Assembly (NCBI GenBank): GCA_017535945.1
Contig: JAFXTJ010000009.1
Coordinates: forward strand, 1 to 32,340
Direction: 5' to 3'
DNA from: Lachnospiraceae bacterium
GTDB lineage: Bacteria; Bacillota; Clostridia; Lachnospirales; Lachnospiraceae
Length of the DNA: 32,340 nt
The number at the start of each line of letters is the position of its first letter. The stretch's first letter is position 1. Positions 15,578 to 24,803 of this stretch are shown piece after piece. A program made the translations under genes and the position numbers. A model generated the notes under the pieces. It saw nothing but the letters and a program-made list of their open reading frames with translations, ran no database searches and was not told where the DNA came from.

Positions 15578-17971
15578 TCATGCCTTCTTCACTCCCGCCG
15601 TTCCCCCGAAGCACAGGGGGATCCAGGCCGTCACCATGGCGATCGTCATCATATTGCCCAGATGGAACACCCACTCGGTGAGCCCCGCCACAGCGAATCC
15701 CGCCGTCAGTGCCACCGGGACATAACAGATCCCGTCCGATCCCGTATCCTGCTCCGCCCGCCTGCCATACAGGCTGCCGGCGATCATCGCCGCCACGAGC
15801 AGGAGGCCGAACACCGCTCCCGTGATCAGCCCGTGATCGTGGGAAATCTGGAGGGCGGTATTATGTGCATGGGTCGTGATCTCCCCGTCCGGCAGCGGCA
15901 CGCCCATCTCCTCATGCCCTGTGAGGTTCAGATACGGCAGATAACTGCGCCAGATCGTAAAGCGGCCGTTGGCAAGCTTCTCCGTGGTGCTCTCCTGTCC
16001 GGCTTCCTCTCCGGCATCTTCAACAGTCCCCTGCGATCCGCCGGCAGCCTCCTGCCCGGCAGAGGCAGTGGCCTGTCCCGCCCCGGTGATCCGCGGATAA
16101 ACGGGATTTCCCGCGGCGTCATAGTTGTAACGATCCTCGGGATGATCATAGTTCGCTCCCTCGATCGCGAACATCTTCTCCCGGAAGACCATATAAAACC
16201 GCTCGATGCTGATGAGAAAGCTGCTGTCCCAGTTCACCGCTCCGCGGAGATTGGGATCGATGTCCTCGATCTCCATGAAGACCGGATGTCCCGCGATGAC
16301 CGGGAGCATCCGCTGCATCGTAAAGGCCGCGGGAAAACATACGATCAGAGAGCAGACCGTCACTGCCAGGCCTGCCGCAAACCCGCAGGTCTCTCTCTTC
16401 CGCTTCCTGCCCATTCCCCGGATCCCCATCACGGCAAGCAGCAGCGGTACGGATACCGCAACCGCCAGGATCCCGGTTCTGGACAGCGTGAAGAGCACAT
16501 AGGAAGCGATCAGGCCAAAGAGGAGCGCCTCCCTGCGCACTGCCACAACGAGCCGCAGGATCCCCGTGCCGCGGGGCTGCCTGCATACGGCGGCAAACAG
16601 CAGGGCAAATGAGACCGATGCCATCATCGTCAGATATTCCGCCGTCACCGTTACCGTATGGAAGATGAACGGGAACCGCGCACTGACAAACGCCACAAAA
16701 TATCGCCTCATGAGGCAGTAACCCATGCTCACCGCAAAATGCAGGATGAGTCCCTCCGTGAGGAGGGGCAGGAAACGCTCCCGCCGCTTCGAGAAATAAT
16801 AACACAGCACTCCTTCGGCGAAGAGCCCCGCGAGTGCCGCCCCCCACAGTCTCGTATTCCGGAAGACGATCAGCAGCACGAAGAACACCAGCGCCAGGAT
16901 CCCGAAGAACGACGGCCGGGCTCCGCCCCGTTTCTTTCCCTTCCCTCCACCGATCAGAAAGAGGAGGAAGAAAGCGGACAGATATCCGGCTTCCCATCTC
17001 GCCGCGATCAGATGCTCCGCGTCATAAAGTCCGTTCATATAGCGGCAGGCTGCGCCGATCGCGAGAGCAAAGAGGACCGTCTGCGCAGCCTCGCACAGTC
17101 TGACCGGAAGAGAAACGGCTTCCTTCTCCCGCCCGCCTGCCGCCGGCGCCTCCGTAAAAAAGAACAACGCTCCCAGAAGCCCTGCGATGATGAGCCCCGC
17201 GAGATAAAATACATTATCCGTCACGCGATGATCGAAACGCCCCGCGAGGACGAGGACCGCCAGCACGGTCAGACCGGCGTAGAATACCGGCGCCAGGATC
17301 CGGCTGCAGGCCCCGGCGACCGTCACCACTTTATCCCGCTCTCTTCCGAGCCGTCGCGCGATGACATATACGGTCCGCTCCAGCAGAAGCGTCACGGCTG
17401 CGATCGCCGCGATGAGCGCCAGGATCCCCCGCGGTCCGAGAGGCCTTTTGTAGTCCAGTTTCATATCCAGGCGCCATTCCGGTGTCTCGGTATCCACCTG
17501 GTAGAATTTCGTGAAGTAGGGGGACGCGCCTTTCGCCGGGATATTCTGCAGGCCGAAACGGTAACCGGAATACACGCCCGTGAAGAAGAGCCGGTACTCC
17601 CTGCCGATCTCCAGATCCAGCCCAAGCGGGATCCTCACCCGTCCGGGCAGATCCTCCTCTCCCAGGTCCGCGTATTTGTGAAAGATCTCCACCATGCGAT
17701 CATCGAACACGGACAGATCCACATAACGTCCGGAGACAAAGTCCTGCGTATATACCTCGACGGCTTCCAGCCGCTCGTGCTGGGCAATAAAGTCCTGAAT
17801 GAGATCGTGCGCGTCATCGATCTGCGCGGAGACCTCCATCCGGACACCGCCGCCCTCCTCCGAGACCGGCACCTGCCAGAGCCGGAAAGGCCATACGGTG
17901 AGGATGAGCAGCACCCCCGCGATCACGACGGCTGCACGCAGCGCGTCGGAAAACCATACCGCTCTACGCAT
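15578..17971 (-). CDS. O-antigen ligase/polymerase-like membrane protein (WaaL/Wzy type)
   Basis: The 797-residue polytopic membrane protein has about twelve or more hydrophobic segments. After helix 1 comes an extracytoplasmic domain (about 40-180), then further membrane segments. A large extracytoplasmic loop (about 555-725) contains a low-complexity Gly/Ala/Gln/Glu stretch (about 625-660) and, near residue 700, THAHNTALQ. The HxHN pattern is typical of O-antigen ligases and polymerases. It should transfer a lipid-linked glycan to an acceptor, or polymerise repeat units, on the outer face of the membrane. It is about twice the length of a standard ligase because of the extra N-terminal domain. 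The ATG overlaps the upstream TAG by 8 bp. Whether it ligates or polymerises cannot be told from sequence. Confidence 0.8.
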   Translation of the reverse strand: MRRAVWFSDALRAAVVIAGVLLILTVWPFRLWQVPVSEEGGGVRMEVSAQIDDAHDLIQDFIAQHERLEAVEVYTQDFVSGRYVDLSVFDDRMVEIFHKYADLGEEDLPGRVRIPLGLDLEIGREYRLFFTGVYSGYRFGLQNIPAKGASPYFTKFYQVDTETPEWRLDMKLDYKRPLGPRGILALIAAIAAVTLLLERTVYVIARRLGRERDKVVTVAGACSRILAPVFYAGLTVLAVLVLAGRFDHRVTDNVFYLAGLIIAGLLGALFFFTEAPAAGGREKEAVSLPVRLCEAAQTVLFALAIGAACRYMNGLYDAEHLIAARWEAGYLSAFFLLFLIGGGKGKKRGGARPSFFGILALVFFVLLIVFRNTRLWGAALAGLFAEGVLCYYFSKRRERFLPLLTEGLILHFAVSMGYCLMRRYFVAFVSARFPFIFHTVTVTAEYLTMMASVSFALLFAAVCRQPRGTGILRLVVAVRREALLFGLIASYVLFTLSRTGILAVAVSVPLLLAVMGIRGMGRKRKRETCGFAAGLAVTVCSLIVCFPAAFTMQRMLPVIAGHPVFMEIEDIDPNLRGAVNWDSSFLISIERFYMVFREKMFAIEGANYDHPEDRYNYDAAGNPVYPRITGAGQATASAGQEAAGGSQGTVEDAGEEAGQESTTEKLANGRFTIWRSYLPYLNLTGHEEMGVPLPDGEITTHAHNTALQISHDHGLITGAVFGLLLVAAMIAGSLYGRRAEQDTGSDGICYVPVALTAGFAVAGLTEWVFHLGNMMTIAMVTAWIPLCFGGTAGVKKA

Positions 17972-18905
17972 CGCCGCGCTCCGTACCCGCCTCCTCGCGG
18001 ATCACGTACTGCGGCGTGTTGTTCTGCGTCAGATACATTCTCCCGAGATACTCGCCCACCATGCCGAGCATCAGCATCAGCATGCCGCCGATGAACATCA
18101 GGGCGCTCATCATGGCGGAGAATCCAACCGGAACATCCGGGATGACAAATTTCTTGATGATGGTATAGATCCCGTACAGGAATCCGATGACGGCAAAGCC
18201 CATTCCGGTCAGTGTGGCGATCCGGAGCGGTTTGACCGAAAAGGCGGTAAACCCGTTCATCCAGAGACTGATGAGCTTGGTCAGCGTGTAGCCGCTGTTT
18301 CCCTTCTCGCGCTGCCTGTGACTGACATCCACATTGACCACCCGGCTCGTGGTGCGCAGCACCAGACCGATGAGGTACGGATACGAACCCCGGTATCGCA
18401 GGATCTCGTCGATCACGAACCGGCGGATCGCGAAATAGCTGGATACCGCCAGATCATGCGGCTTGCCCAGCATGATATCCGCCATCCGGTCATTGATCGC
18501 GGATCCGAAATTCCGGAACAGAGAATGCTGTTTGGCGGAATACCTGGCATAAACGGCGTCCGCGCCGGCATCGATCGCATCCAGCAGTTTCCCGGCCTCG
18601 TCCGCCGGCGTCTGTCCGTCATCATCCAGACAGACCGCGACATCCCCGTGTGCCATGCGAAGTCCCGCCATCAGCGCCGCATGCTGTCCGAAATTGCGGG
18701 AGAGGTCGTAGGCCGCCACATGGGGGTCCGTCTGCGCAAGACGCTTCAATACCGTCCAGGTCTCCTCACCGGAACCGTCGTGGACCAGGATGATCTCGTA
18801 CCCGTCCGCCGCCTGCGTGAGACGGCCGCAGGTCTCTTCTATCTCCCGCACCACCGCTTCGATCGTCTGTGCCGACCGGTAACAGGGGATCACAAAACTG
18901 AGCAT
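17964..18905 (-). CDS. GT2 polyprenyl-phosphate glycosyltransferase (GtrB/DPM1-like)
   Basis: The 313-residue protein has a GT-A family 2 domain at about 1-215, with LSFVIPCYRSAQTIE at the start, LVHDGSGEETW and the metal-binding DDD at 94-96 in CLDDDGQTP. Two C-terminal membrane helices follow (about 227-250 and 264-290). This architecture is typical of enzymes that move a sugar from a nucleotide donor to undecaprenyl phosphate (GtrB, ArnC, DPM1). The lipid-linked sugar then serves GT-C transferases on the outside. A GtrA-like protein and three GT-C-like proteins in the operon fit that scheme. A ribosome site (AAGGAAA) precedes the ATG, 3 bp after the GNAT gene stop. The stop codon is TAG. 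Confidence 0.9.
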   Translation of the reverse strand: MLSFVIPCYRSAQTIEAVVREIEETCGRLTQAADGYEIILVHDGSGEETWTVLKRLAQTDPHVAAYDLSRNFGQHAALMAGLRMAHGDVAVCLDDDGQTPADEAGKLLDAIDAGADAVYARYSAKQHSLFRNFGSAINDRMADIMLGKPHDLAVSSYFAIRRFVIDEILRYRGSYPYLIGLVLRTTSRVVNVDVSHRQREKGNSGYTLTKLISLWMNGFTAFSVKPLRIATLTGMGFAVIGFLYGIYTIIKKFVIPDVPVGFSAMMSALMFIGGMLMLMLGMVGEYLGRMYLTQNNTPQYVIREEAGTERGDA

Positions 18906-18908
18906 TTC

Positions 18909-19439
18909 CTATAATTTCCTTTCCATCATGAACATATCCCGGATCTCTCCGTCTGTGGACCGGACATCCGCAAGTTTTTCCACCACCGTGAATCCGGCCC
19001 GCTCATAGCTGCGGATCGCCGGTGTGTTATCGCAATAAACACGCAGGATCACGGTCTTCAGTCCCAGCTGCTCCCGCGCCGCCCGGCAGGCCAGCCGGGC
19101 TGTTTCCGTGCCGATGCCGTGACCGACCGCGTCATCCTCCCCGATGAAGATCCCGTACTCGGCGGTCTCCCGTTCCGAGTCGATATCCCGGAAATAAACA
19201 CTGCCCACGGGCCTTGTCCCGTTCTCCTCCCTGCGGCAGATGATCCACTGCACCACGTCACCGGCGCCCTCGATATGCTCCCGGATCCATCGCTGATGGA
19301 GTTCCTCCGTAAAGGTCTCCCGGAAAACAAAACAGGCACGGACTCTCGGGTTGTTGCGCCAGCGCACGACGAGCGGGGTATCCTCTTCCGTCATCGGCCT
19401 TAAGACGATCTGCTCCCCCTCGACACAGTGGATATTCAA
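18909..19439 (-). CDS. GNAT N-acetyltransferase, probably for a 4-amino-sugar nucleotide
   Basis: This 176-residue cytoplasmic acetyltransferase has the N-terminal pattern LRPMTEEDTPLVVRWRNNPRVR seen in amino-sugar acetyltransferases such as PseH and FdtC. Acetyl-CoA binding follows as GHGIGTETARLACRAA (about residues 103-118), then the GNAT motif LRVYCDNTPAIRSYERAGF. I chose the TTG at 19439. It overlaps the previous stop (TTGA), lies 5 bases after GGGAGGTGG, and starts just before the domain. Longer frames upstream lie inside the neighbouring gene. With the WecE-type transaminase in the same operon, the likely reaction is acetylation of dTDP-Fuc4N or a similar sugar, the role WecD has in E. 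coli. The substrate is inferred. Confidence 0.85.
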   Translation of the reverse strand: MNIHCVEGEQIVLRPMTEEDTPLVVRWRNNPRVRACFVFRETFTEELHQRWIREHIEGAGDVVQWIICRREENGTRPVGSVYFRDIDSERETAEYGIFIGEDDAVGHGIGTETARLACRAAREQLGLKTVILRVYCDNTPAIRSYERAGFTVVEKLADVRSTDGEIRDMFMMERKL

Positions 19440-21271
19440 GAACCCACCTCCCGGACCGACAGGATCCGCATGGTCCTGCCGCCGGCCGTCACCGAATCCT
19501 CCTCCGTCAGCGTCACGCGGATCCCGCGCGCCGCATAGTACTCCGTAAGCCAGGAGGCATCCCTCTCCGCATCCGTGACAAAACACACGTCCTCCGAAAG
19601 CAATGCCTCCGCCAGTGTATCATAGCCGAAAGAGGAGAGCTGATCCTGCCAGACGGGACTCTTCGCCGCCCAGCCCCCGGCCAGCAACAGATTATCCGGG
19701 CGGCCTTTCCGCTTGTCTCCCGAAAAGAGCGGTCTCGTCTCCGCTACGGAACTGTAGACGTCAAACACGTACAGACTGTCCTTATGCGTCCTGCAATATG
19801 CGCGCAGCGCCAGATAGGGTTCATTGGCCTCCTGCCGGCGGCTCTGATCCTGCCGGATCAGACGCACCGTTCCGGCGCCGTACAGACCGCCCACAACCAG
19901 AAAGACAGCGAACACCGTCACGGTGACCGCCAGTTTGGCTCTCACGGGGTTCTGTCCCTTCTCTTCCTCATTGACCACTTCTTTCCTGTCGCTCAGCAGA
20001 CGCATCAGGATCATGCCGGTGAGCACAGCGGTCTCCGCAAAATACAGCGGATGCGTGATCCGGACCGGATCCCTGCCGCCGGTGATGATATAGAGCCACA
20101 GGGCACTGCGGCAGAGGAACAGCAGCACCGGCTGCCAGAGCGCACGAAGCAGACGCTGCCCCATGCTCACGGACCGCGGAATGCTCAGAAGCGCAAGGGC
20201 GATCACCCCCATATACAGGACAGCCGCCATGATGTTCCAGGGAGCGTCCGTCTGCGGCCAGGTGTAGTCTGCCGGAAATCCCGTATGATGCAGGCGGTAG
20301 AAATACGCCCCTGTCGCCTGTAGGAGCCTGCTGCCCGCAGGAGCCGCCTGCTTCGCCGCGTAGGAAGCGATCTGTTCCATGGCCTGCGCATCGATCCTGT
20401 CTTCCAGACCGAAATTGTAATTCTCAAGGAGCATGACCGAGCCGGCATCCAGACCCGCCGACCCGTAAAACGCCTCATTCCCCTCATAGGACGGGACTCC
20501 TGTGTAATCATACACCTGTGTCCTGGCGTTGAAGAACCGCACAAAATCATCCCATTCCTGCGCGGCGTACCCGATCCTGTCCACACTCCAGCAGGCGCTG
20601 AGGACAAGGACGAGACTCACCAGCGTGATCCCGAACCGGCGGTAATGATCCGTCACAAAGGGATAACGGATCAGTTCCCATATACCGGGCAGTTCCTCAT
20701 TCTCCGCCCGGGAAGCGCGGACCTCGCCGGCGTACCGGAACAACAGTGCGCACAGGATGAGCGGGAGCAGGAGCAGAAGCATCTCGGAACGGATCACATA
20801 GCCGATGCCGCAGAGGATGACACCCGCGGCAAAATGCCGTCTCTTCTGTCCCGTCATGAAGAAAAACGCTGCCGCGGCGGCAAGAAATCCCACCGTAACG
20901 CTGTATTGCACAAAGAAGAAATGCGGGAGCGACAGAAAATACAGGATCCCCCACATGAGCAGGACGACCAGCATCCCGATCCTCTTTCCCCGGACAGCTC
21001 CCGCCGCAAACCGTTCGCTGTCGCGGACCAGAGATACCGCCCTGAGCAGGATGAGGATCGCACATACGGTCTGCAGACCGAACAGGATGATCCCGAAATG
21101 CGGAACGCCGGGGATCAGCCGGTAAAGAAAAGCCACAAATGTTCCGAACGGATACAGGTTCTGGATATCCCTCGCTTCGGGCGTGCCGGAACAGACCCCC
21201 GACAGCAGATCGCGGATCAGCGCGTCATCATTGAGATCCAGATAAAAGATCGGTGTACTCTCAGCCGGCAT
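19436..21271 (-). CDS. Polytopic membrane protein, GT-C-like, with C-terminal soluble domain
   Basis: The 611-residue protein has about ten to eleven hydrophobic segments (from about residue 40 to 465) and a C-terminal soluble region (about 470-611). An acidic cluster near the start (DLNDDALIRD, residues 11-21) resembles the first-loop acidic motif of GT-C transferases, which use polyprenyl-phosphate sugars outside the membrane. The usual first membrane helix before that motif is absent here. The N-terminus may therefore be shortened, or the protein may belong to a different membrane family. The ATG overlaps the transaminase gene end by 11 bp, with AGGGA upstream. The C-terminus overlaps the GNAT start by 4 bp. 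Its role as glycosyltransferase is an inference from fold-like features and operon context. Confidence 0.6.
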   Translation of the reverse strand: MPAESTPIFYLDLNDDALIRDLLSGVCSGTPEARDIQNLYPFGTFVAFLYRLIPGVPHFGIILFGLQTVCAILILLRAVSLVRDSERFAAGAVRGKRIGMLVVLLMWGILYFLSLPHFFFVQYSVTVGFLAAAAAFFFMTGQKRRHFAAGVILCGIGYVIRSEMLLLLLPLILCALLFRYAGEVRASRAENEELPGIWELIRYPFVTDHYRRFGITLVSLVLVLSACWSVDRIGYAAQEWDDFVRFFNARTQVYDYTGVPSYEGNEAFYGSAGLDAGSVMLLENYNFGLEDRIDAQAMEQIASYAAKQAAPAGSRLLQATGAYFYRLHHTGFPADYTWPQTDAPWNIMAAVLYMGVIALALLSIPRSVSMGQRLLRALWQPVLLFLCRSALWLYIITGGRDPVRITHPLYFAETAVLTGMILMRLLSDRKEVVNEEEKGQNPVRAKLAVTVTVFAVFLVVGGLYGAGTVRLIRQDQSRRQEANEPYLALRAYCRTHKDSLYVFDVYSSVAETRPLFSGDKRKGRPDNLLLAGGWAAKSPVWQDQLSSFGYDTLAEALLSEDVCFVTDAERDASWLTEYYAARGIRVTLTEEDSVTAGGRTMRILSVREVGS

Positions 21272-22397
21272 GATAGAATTCCCTGACCCTCCCGATCACC
21301 TCGTCCTGGTCCTCCTCCGTGAGCGCGTAGTACATCGGCAGACGGAGCAGTTTTTCACTCTCCGCGGTGGTATAGACATCCTCTCCGTGAAAGCGTCCGT
21401 ATTTCAGTCCGGCAGCCGCGGAATGCAACGGCACATAATGGGAGGCCGGCAGGATGTCATGGTCTTTGAGCCACCCGATGAGAGCCGTGCGCTCGGCGAG
21501 ATCCCGGCATTTGATGTAATACATATGCGCATTGTGGACACATTCCGCGGGGATCACGGGCCTCGTGATGCGACCCGCCGCCTCCAGATCGGCAAATGCC
21601 GCATGATAACGGTCCCAGAGCACCAGACGTCTCCTGTTCATCTCATCGGCGCATTCGAACTGCGCCCACAGATAGGCCGCGTTGAGCTCACTGGGCAGCC
21701 AGGAGGAGCCTGCCGAGATCCAGCTGTATTTGTCCACCCGGCCCAGCCGGTAAAGGGTACGGTTGGTACCTTTCTCCCGGACAATGACCGCCCGGTCGGC
21801 ATAGGTCTCATCCCTGAGGATCAGTGCACCGCCCTCGCCGCAGGAGATGTTTTTGGTCTCATGGAAACTGAAATTGCCGAAATCACCGATGGCACCGAGC
21901 GGCCGTCCCTTGTAGGTACACAGGATCGCCTGGGCGGCATCCTCCACCACCGCCAGATGATGGCGGGCGGCAATCTCCATGATCGTGTCCATCTCGCAGG
22001 CAACGCCGGCATAATGGACCACGGCGATCGCACGGGTCCTGGGCGTGACGGCCTCCTCGATCTTTGTCTCATCGATGTTCATGGTATCCGGCCGGATATC
22101 CACAAAGACCGGCACCGCGCCCCGCAGCACAAAGGCATTTGCCGTGGAGACAAAGGTGTAGCTGGGCAGGATCACCTCGTCCCCCTCCTTAAGATCAAGA
22201 AGGAGCGCCGCCATCTCCGTGGCGTGCGTGCAGCTGGTGGTGAGCAGGGCATCGTGCGCACCCGTCCTTTCCTTCAGCCATCTGTTGCACCGGTCGGTGA
22301 ACTCGCCGTCTCCGCAGATCTTCTGCGCTTCAACGGCCTGTCTGATATAATCCATCTCTTTCCCGGTATAGGGCGGAACATTAAAATTGATCCGCAT
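21261..22397 (-). CDS. wecE: WecE/RffA-type sugar transaminase (dTDP-4-amino-4,6-dideoxygalactose)
   Basis: This 378-residue PLP enzyme belongs to the DegT/DnrJ/EryC1/StrS family. It agrees closely with E. coli WecE (376 residues) along its length. Shared segments include FNVPPYTGKEMDYI, KICGDGEFT, PSYTFVSTANAFVLRGA, DTMNIDET, VHYAGVACEMDTIM, SFHETKN with the PLP lysine at 182, REKGTNR, and FHGEDVYTT near the C-terminus. WecE converts dTDP-4-keto-6-deoxy-glucose to dTDP-Fuc4N using glutamate. A perfect GGAGG lies 7 bases before the ATG, which is 2 bp after the GtrA-like gene. The GNAT gene two steps downstream would complete dTDP-Fuc4NAc. Genes for RmlA and RmlB, needed to make the substrate, are not in the window. 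Confidence 0.93.
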   Translation of the reverse strand: MRINFNVPPYTGKEMDYIRQAVEAQKICGDGEFTDRCNRWLKERTGAHDALLTTSCTHATEMAALLLDLKEGDEVILPSYTFVSTANAFVLRGAVPVFVDIRPDTMNIDETKIEEAVTPRTRAIAVVHYAGVACEMDTIMEIAARHHLAVVEDAAQAILCTYKGRPLGAIGDFGNFSFHETKNISCGEGGALILRDETYADRAVIVREKGTNRTLYRLGRVDKYSWISAGSSWLPSELNAAYLWAQFECADEMNRRRLVLWDRYHAAFADLEAAGRITRPVIPAECVHNAHMYYIKCRDLAERTALIGWLKDHDILPASHYVPLHSAAAGLKYGRFHGEDVYTTAESEKLLRLPMYYALTEEDQDEVIGRVREFYHAG

Positions 22398-22399
22398 CG

Positions 22400-22888
22400 T
22401 TACGCCTCCTTTTTCTCAAGCGTCATCTTCCGGGAGATGAAATTGTAGCACATGACGATCGCTGTCGACACCAGCACCCAGAAGGTCTCCTCCGCACCGG
22501 CCTGACTCATGTTAAACAATGCGCCCCACCAGCCAATGACGCCGGTAAGCCACGGCCAGTTCGGGCTGATGATGCCCATCCCGAGGTAGAGGATGGCCTC
22601 CGCGAGGAGAAGTCCGATCACCGAGAGCACCACAAAGATGATGAACTCCCTGCGGCGGCTCATATCATCCTTGCGGGTAAAGACAAATTTCATGGACAGC
22701 AGATAGTTGCATACCATGGACACGATGACACTCACCAGCTTGGACAGCAGATAATACTGGGCAAAAACACTGTCAAAGCCGATCGACCGGAACAGGATAT
22801 TGAGCGCCGTATAGATGCCGAAATCGATGAAGAAGCAGACGATCCCCACTACCCCGAAACGCGCGATCTGTCCAAGCAGTTTATTCAC
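22400..22888 (-). CDS. GtrA-like four-helix membrane protein
   Basis: This 162-residue protein has four membrane helices (about residues 6-30, 46-68, 78-105 and 131-152) and the GtrA signature at its start (QIARFGVVGIVCFFIDFGIY). GtrA proteins are thought to move or assist undecaprenyl-phosphate sugars across the membrane for modification of surface glycans. I chose the GTG at 22888 because GAGGT lies 8 bases upstream. A GTG at 22921 would add 11 residues but has no clear ribosome site. The chosen start overlaps the upstream stop by 8 bp. A GtrB-like GT2 is encoded at 17964-18905. The stop is 2 bp before the transaminase ATG and within its ribosome site region. Confidence 0.88.
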   Translation of the reverse strand: MNKLLGQIARFGVVGIVCFFIDFGIYTALNILFRSIGFDSVFAQYYLLSKLVSVIVSMVCNYLLSMKFVFTRKDDMSRRREFIIFVVLSVIGLLLAEAILYLGMGIISPNWPWLTGVIGWWGALFNMSQAGAEETFWVLVSTAIVMCYNFISRKMTLEKKEA

Positions 22889-24803
22889 AGCCGTATACCT
22901 CGTAAAAAAGTCCGTTGTCACCCTGAACCATAAACAATTTATTATAGCCCGTTTCGTTCAGATAGTCCAGTACCAGGTCTGTCTTGGCAGGACTTCCGAA
23001 ATCGTAGACTGGATCCGCGGATGCATCGCCCCTCAGGATCACGAGCGGGCGCTCCTCCTCCGCCGCCAGAGCGGTCAGCGATGCCTCCACTCTTTCATAC
23101 GCATTGCTGTCCAGATCCGGCCAGGCCGTATAAAGGGCCGGCCGCAGACCGAGCAGCACATGCAGTCCGGGCGCATCGCCGCAGATGACGGCCCGGCGGC
23201 CGGCAGCGGAGACGGCTTCCGAGAGTTCCCCCGTGACGGCATCATACAGGCTCTCAAGCATACGGGCATTTGCCGCGGTGGTGTGCATCCCCGCCGCTGC
23301 CGGGATCCGGACGATCACGGTATCCCGCGGGGTCCCGTCCGTACCGTCGCCAAACGCGAAATTCAGGTGGAACAGTGCACCCTGCAGCGATAAAAGGAGA
23401 CACAGGGCACCGGCAAAGGACAGGAACGGCATGCGGAAGCCGTTCTTCCACAGGGAGCGCACCCCGACATCCCCCGCGTAAGGATCGGAGAGCGCCCGCG
23501 CCGCCTCCGCGAGCAGGAGGAGCAGCCCCGGCAGGAGCAGAAACAGATCGTTCACGACCGGAAAGGTATAATTGTTGGAGCCGAGCGGCAGAAAGAGGAT
23601 CGTCACAAGAAACAGAAGCGACGCGCTGCGAAGTGACCGGGAGACCCTCATAAGACCCGTGACGGCAGCCGTGCACAGGAGGATCAGGAGGATCACCGCC
23701 ATCATCGCGAGCTCAAACATACAGTCATAGTATTGATAATTCCGGGTGAAGACGCCCGTCGCGAGATACCAGCGGAACAGGAGTGCCAGCAGGATCGCGT
23801 ATAACAGGATCATGAGCCTCCTGTGCCTGCCCGTGTGCGCGGCATACAGAAAGAGGCCGAAGCCCGTCGCGAGAACAGGGAGAGCAAGCAGCAGTTCTTT
23901 GCAGGTTGTCCCGTAGGCCGCCAGGACCGATACGAGCATCCCGCCCGCCGAATAATCCCGCGCGGAACCCGTCATGGAAAACAGCGAACCGATCATCCGG
24001 AAATAGGCGGACGGCCCCTCGCTGAGCGATATGATAACAAGCGGTATGATAACGCCTGTTATGTATCCAGCGAGGCACACACCTGTCGCCGCGAGCAACC
24101 GCCTCATCACCGTCTGTCCCTTCGTCCCGCCTGCCGGCGTACCGGCGCTTTCTTCCCGGCACAGCAGGATCTCATGAAACCATACCGGCAGGATGAGCAG
24201 TGCCTGCAGAAGATTGGGGAAGCGTACAAACACGGCAAGTCCCAGCACCAGTCCTGCCAGCAGATAATATCGTCTCTTCACACGCTCACTCTGTTCCCCG
24301 GCGAACGCCGTAAATGCCCGCAGGAGGAAAAATGACGCCAGTGTCAGAAACAGGACACTGAGTGTATTGTACAGGATCGCAGCGGGACACCAGCAGAGGC
24401 TCTCCGCTGTCCAGACCGCGAGAAACCGGAAGAGCGGAGCTGCCGCGGATCGTTTCCCGTCCGGACGCAGGGCATCCCAGGGGGCAGTCCATGCAAGAAG
24501 CGCGATGGCCGCGATAAAACAGGCACAGTAAATGTTCATTCCCCTGAGCGTCCCTCCTCCGGGGAACCTCACCAGCACGGCACCGGTCAGATTGGAGAGC
24601 CAGGTGGAGTAGAACCACATGGGATCCATGGCCTGCGGCCAGGTGAAATTCGTCAGGGAATAGGTGGTATCCGCCACATCCACTCCCCGGCAAACACCCG
24701 CGAAAGGCCACAGGATAAGAATAAGCGGGAAGAGGATCCGCCCGGCCTGCGTCAGGAGCGCCCTCTTCCCGTTCAACCATGTTTTAATATCGATCGTTAT
24801 CAT
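22881..24803 (-). CDS. Polytopic membrane protein, GT-C-like glycosyltransferase candidate
   Basis: The 640-residue protein has one N-terminal helix (about 22-38), an extracytoplasmic loop with acidic residues (Asp42, Asp45) in GVDVADTTYSL, about ten further helices up to 480, and a C-terminal soluble domain (about 500-640). The pattern resembles GT-C transferases, but I do not recognise a named family. The ATG at 24803 lies 11 bp after the acyltransferase stop in a short AT-rich stretch without a visible ribosome site, unlike nearly all other genes of the operon. That stretch holds two adjacent copies of the 14-bp palindrome. A second pair lies inside the gene at 24034-24062. Confidence 0.6.
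   Translation of the reverse strand: MITIDIKTWLNGKRALLTQAGRILFPLILILWPFAGVCRGVDVADTTYSLTNFTWPQAMDPMWFYSTWLSNLTGAVLVRFPGGGTLRGMNIYCACFIAAIALLAWTAPWDALRPDGKRSAAAPLFRFLAVWTAESLCWCPAAILYNTLSVLFLTLASFFLLRAFTAFAGEQSERVKRRYYLLAGLVLGLAVFVRFPNLLQALLILPVWFHEILLCREESAGTPAGGTKGQTVMRRLLAATGVCLAGYITGVIIPLVIISLSEGPSAYFRMIGSLFSMTGSARDYSAGGMLVSVLAAYGTTCKELLLALPVLATGFGLFLYAAHTGRHRRLMILLYAILLALLFRWYLATGVFTRNYQYYDCMFELAMMAVILLILLCTAAVTGLMRVSRSLRSASLLFLVTILFLPLGSNNYTFPVVNDLFLLLPGLLLLLAEAARALSDPYAGDVGVRSLWKNGFRMPFLSFAGALCLLLSLQGALFHLNFAFGDGTDGTPRDTVIVRIPAAAGMHTTAANARMLESLYDAVTGELSEAVSAAGRRAVICGDAPGLHVLLGLRPALYTAWPDLDSNAYERVEASLTALAAEEERPLVILRGDASADPVYDFGSPAKTDLVLDYLNETGYNKLFMVQGDNGLFYEVYGCE
24034..24062. repeat. 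Palindrome doublet, two 14-bp copies with 1-bp gap
   Basis: ATAAC-AAGC-GGTAT (24034-24047) and ATAAC-GCCT-GTTAT (24049-24062) lie in inverse orientation, 15 bp start to start. Both are inside the GT-C-like gene, in the codon phase Ile-x-x-Val-Ile, using ATA, ACA, CTT and GTT codons. The geometry is identical to the doublet at 24787-24815. Confidence 0.75.

Noticed and set aside
21261-24803. Phase-variable inversion mediated by the inverted motif copies
   Set aside because: Copies lie inside essential parts of several open frames, so inversion between them would break genes rather than switch a promoter. No recombinase gene is nearby.
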